17,043 nt of DNA from JAKORR01 sp964608495 (GTDB lineage: Bacteria > Armatimonadota > Zipacnadia > Zipacnadales > FEN-943), in NCBI GenBank assembly GCA_964608495.1, contig CAZSOQ010000108.1, positions 1 to 17,043 of the forward strand, given 5' to 3'. A program made the translations under genes and the position numbers. The first letter of the stretch is position 1; each line of letters begins with the position of its first letter. Shown piece by piece: positions 15,029 to 17,043 of this stretch. The notes below the pieces were generated by a model. That model was given only the letters and a program-made list of their open reading frames with translations, did not search any database and was not told the DNA's origin.

Positions 15029-16117
15029 GTGAGGGACGAGTCCGTCCTGGGTGGCGAAGACCTACAGGAGCAGATCGCCGAGGCCCGAGCGCTGTGGGAA
15101 GCGGGCTTCTGGCGTGACGCTCGGACCCGGCTGCTGCGGCTCAGGACCGCGCGGGGTGACGAGCCACCGCTCCTGGCCGCCCTGGGCGACTGCCATGCCG
15201 CCGGCGGGCGGTGGCAGGAGGCCGTGCACTGGTACGAAGAGGCACTGGCGGGCCAGTACGACCCCGAGGTGGCAAGACACCTGGAACAGGCCCGGGCGAA
15301 CCTGTCCGGGGGAGGAGGGCCCTCGCGCCGCGTCCCCGTCTACGCCATCGTCGGCCTGGCGGCGGTGGCCCTCATCGCCCTGGGGATCGTCGTCTACGTG
15401 GCGTGGTCGGGCCGGTCCGCCGACGTGCGGCCGGAGACCCGGGCTGGGCGCCCGGCGCCGGTCGCGCCTCGGGTCGCGCCGGGGACGCCCCGCGGGCCCG
15501 AGCTAGGGACCCGCACCGTCGAACCCCTGCCGGTCAGCGGGGCCACGAGCGGACGCCGGGCGCCAAGCGCCGCACGTCCCTCCATCAGCCGGACGCCGTC
15601 GGCCGGCGCTGCGGCCGCGCCGGGGGCCGTGCCGCCCGTCAAGATCACCAGGACCGTGGAGGCGCCTATCACCGACGAGGACCATTTCCTCACCCAACTC
15701 CTCGGCACGCTCAACTGGCCCGACGGCACGCCCCTGAGCGGCGACGCGCTGGTGCAGTTCGACCCCTACACTGGCTACGTTTTCGCCACGATCAACATGC
15801 CGCGCGCTCTCTCGTCGGGCGATCTCGTGAAGGTGGTGCTGGACGCGGCCTATGGGGCGTCGGTGACGCTGATGAAGGGCTCGTCCTCCGTGCGCTTCGT
15901 GACGGTCCGCGCGCTGTACACCTTCGCTCCGGCGGCCGAGAGGGCCCGCACGGTCGTGGCCTTCCGCGGCAACACGAGCCGCGAGGCCATGGAGTACTGG
16001 GAACGGCTGGACCGCCGCCCTGATGCGCAGGAGATGTGGTACCAGGTCTTCGGCTCCTGCTGGTGGAACCCCGAGGTGCCGGTGAAGTCAGGAGCTCAAC
16101 CCAACCGAAGGGAGTAG
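15029..16117 (+). CDS. TPR-like, single-membrane-span protein with unrecognised C-terminal domain
   Basis: A 362-aa protein in four parts. Residues about 10-95 are helical and TPR-like: AEARALWEAGFWRDARTRLL, then LLAALGDCHAAGGRWQEAVHWYEEAL. Residues about 103-126 form one transmembrane helix (VPVYAIVGLAAVALIALGIV). Residues about 130-205 are a low-complexity linker rich in Pro, Ala, Arg and Ser. Residues about 207-350 form a compact alpha/beta-like domain (LNWPDGTPLSGDALVQFD; INMPRALSSGDLVKVVLD) that I do not recognise. The topology would put the TPR part in the cytoplasm and the linker and C-terminal domain outside; orientation is inferred. The GTG at 15029 has GGAGG 7 nt upstream, and upstream in-frame codons overlap the acetyltransferase gene. 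It sits 28 nt after that gene and 11 nt before the HAD gene. A role in protein interaction or cell-envelope assembly is possible but unproven. Confidence 0.8.
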   Translation: MRDESVLGGEDLQEQIAEARALWEAGFWRDARTRLLRLRTARGDEPPLLAALGDCHAAGGRWQEAVHWYEEALAGQYDPEVARHLEQARANLSGGGGPSRRVPVYAIVGLAAVALIALGIVVYVAWSGRSADVRPETRAGRPAPVAPRVAPGTPRGPELGTRTVEPLPVSGATSGRRAPSAARPSISRTPSAGAAAAPGAVPPVKITRTVEAPITDEDHFLTQLLGTLNWPDGTPLSGDALVQFDPYTGYVFATINMPRALSSGDLVKVVLDAAYGASVTLMKGSSSVRFVTVRALYTFAPAAERARTVVAFRGNTSREAMEYWERLDRRPDAQEMWYQVFGSCWWNPEVPVKSGAQPNRRE

Positions 16118-16128
16118 TCGGCCCCCCG

Positions 16129-16938
16129 ATGGGACCCTCGACTGTTCGGCTCGTGGCAGTGGATCTCGACGGCACCCTCCTGCGCGACGATGGCACGTCC
16201 GCTGAGGACACGGCCGCCCTGGTGGAAGCCCTGCAGCAGGGCCTGACCGTGTGCATCGCGACGGGCAGGCCCCACAAGTCGGCGCTTCTGGTCCTGGAGG
16301 GGCTCGGGCTGCCACCCATGCCCGTGATCTCCTTCAACGGCGCCATGGTGAAGGTGCCTGGCACGGAGGAGCCACTGCTGCACATCACGATGCCCGCCGA
16401 CCTGGCGCGAGAAGTCGTGCAGGCCGGGGTCGAGGAAGGCTGGCACCTGCAGTACTTTCTGGGCGACGACCTGTACGTCGCGCGGATGAGCAAGATGGCC
16501 TGGGGGTACTGGCGCCGCACGGGCATCCGCCCCACGCCCGTCGGTGACCTGCGCAAGCTCACCGACCGCGAACCGACCAAGATCATCCTGGTGGAAGAGC
16601 CCGAGCGGGTGGACGTGATCGCGCCGGAGATGGCGAGGCGCTGGGGCGACCGGCTGTACGTGGCGCGCTCGCGGCCGGACATCGTCGAGCTGGTCAGCCG
16701 GTCGGTCAACAAAGGCGCGGCGCTGAGGTGGCTCGCCCAGCACCTGGGGTACGCGCCCGAAGAGACCCTGGGGATCGGGGACGCCGCCAACGACGTGCCC
16801 TTGATCGAGGCGGCGGGGCTTGGGGTGGCCATGCCGGGCTCCGACCCCGAGGTCCTGGCCGTGGCCGACGTCGTGCTCGAAGCGTCCGAGGCCCCCATCG
16901 CGGATGCCGTGCGCCGGCTGGCGCTGGGGCGCACCTGA
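16129..16938 (+). CDS. Cof-type HAD-superfamily phosphatase
   Basis: A 269-aa cytoplasmic hydrolase of the Cof/IIB branch, which removes phosphate from sugar phosphates, flavin nucleotides or similar metabolites. All four HAD motifs are intact. Motif I is VDLDGTLL, with nucleophile Asp12 and acid/base Asp14. Motif II is Thr45 in CIATGRP. Motif III is Lys195 in SVNKGAAL. Motif IV is GDAANDVPLIEAAG, with Asp218 and Asp222. The C2-type cap lies between motifs II and III (about residues 80-190). The length is standard. The ATG at 16129 is 11 nt after the stop of the TPR gene, with GGGAG 14 nt upstream, so translational coupling is likely. The in-frame extension to 16036 overlaps the previous gene and is not conserved-looking. 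The substrate cannot be predicted from the sequence. Confidence 0.92.
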   Translation: MGPSTVRLVAVDLDGTLLRDDGTSAEDTAALVEALQQGLTVCIATGRPHKSALLVLEGLGLPPMPVISFNGAMVKVPGTEEPLLHITMPADLAREVVQAGVEEGWHLQYFLGDDLYVARMSKMAWGYWRRTGIRPTPVGDLRKLTDREPTKIILVEEPERVDVIAPEMARRWGDRLYVARSRPDIVELVSRSVNKGAALRWLAQHLGYAPEETLGIGDAANDVPLIEAAGLGVAMPGSDPEVLAVADVVLEASEAPIADAVRRLALGRT

Positions 16939-16950
16939 GCTACCGGCGGC

Positions 16951-17043
16951 CATGGCGATGGGTGGGCCAGAGGCAGCCAGGGCGTCGCGCGAGAAGCCCC
17001 GGGGCTTGCCAAAGTACGGCGCCTTGCCCCACAGGTCCTGCTC
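16951..17043 (-). other. Possible 3' part of a minus-strand coding region running in from beyond the right edge
   Basis: Read from 17043 leftward, one frame gives EQDLWGKAPYFGKPRGFSRD followed by ALAASGPPIAMAAG, with nearly every third codon position G or C, as in the real genes here. The same frame has no stop before it passes antisense through the HAD gene, so the true end is not visible. A frameshift by one base would reach a TAG near 16940. I do not recognise the product. The rest of 16939-17043 holds nothing else I can support. Confidence 0.25.

Noticed and set aside
15792..17012. Minus-strand open frame of 406 codons over the TPR and HAD genes
   Set aside because: Ser/Arg/Pro-rich translation typical of an antisense frame; it overlaps a HAD gene with all four motifs intact.
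1..17043. CRISPR array, tRNA/rRNA, insertion sequence, prophage or defence system
   Set aside because: I saw no regularly spaced repeats, no tRNA-like cloverleaf, no transposase or integrase motifs and no known defence domains. Coding style is uniform across the window, so a transferred island is not supported.

Overview
This is a GC-rich bacterial chromosomal segment with third codon positions almost all G or C. Genes are tightly packed and start behind recognisable Shine-Dalgarno sequences. One 10-base N gap (8790-8799) and a nearby frameshift suggest a draft or metagenomic assembly. Secreted carbohydrate-active and FAD proteins carry discoidin-like (F5/8 type C) tails, and they sit beside ribose-type sugar uptake genes and a DUF1232 protein. 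That mix suggests a free-living heterotroph of an environmental phylum such as Armatimonadota, Planctomycetota or a relative. This is inference only; no rRNA, tRNA or phylogenetic marker lies in the window.

Left block (1-4685). Three minus-strand genes run leftward: a NarL/LuxR-type response regulator (3746-3036), a signal-peptide FAD oxidoreductase with a sugar-binding-like tail (2919-568), and the N-terminal part of a pyruvate/2-oxoacid dehydrogenase E1 alpha subunit that runs off the left edge (537-1). Divergent from the regulator is a 211-aa protein (4050-4685) that looks like a histidine-kinase ATPase domain with its ATP-binding boxes lost. The shared intergenic region holds an imperfect tandem direct repeat, a perfect 12-bp palindrome and -10-like elements, so this pair may be a small self-contained regulatory circuit.

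Middle block (4821-9258). A very large secreted GH2-family glycoside hydrolase has both catalytic glutamates, a duplicated middle domain, a likely accessory binding domain and a C-terminal F5/8 type C domain. The frame breaks at about 8551, so as assembled the last two domains are out of frame. A strong hairpin at 9231-9258 separates it from the convergent operon.

Sugar uptake operon (14026-9302, minus strand). A lipoprotein sugar-binding protein, a double-cassette ABC ATPase, an RbsC-type permease and a Gfo/Idh/MocA oxidoreductase are packed with gaps or overlaps of a few to about 44 bases. The layout suggests that the secreted GH2 enzyme releases a sugar (or sugar acid or polyol), the ABC transporter imports it and the dehydrogenase oxidises it. 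The substrate cannot be read from the sequence.

Right block (14071-16938, plus strand). A TATAAT-type -10 precedes a DUF1232 membrane protein, a GNAT acetyltransferase, a TPR/single-TM protein with an unrecognised C-terminal domain, and a Cof-type HAD phosphatase. The last 105 bases show a minus-strand coding signature that I could not assign. I found no tRNA, rRNA, CRISPR, transposase or phage gene.
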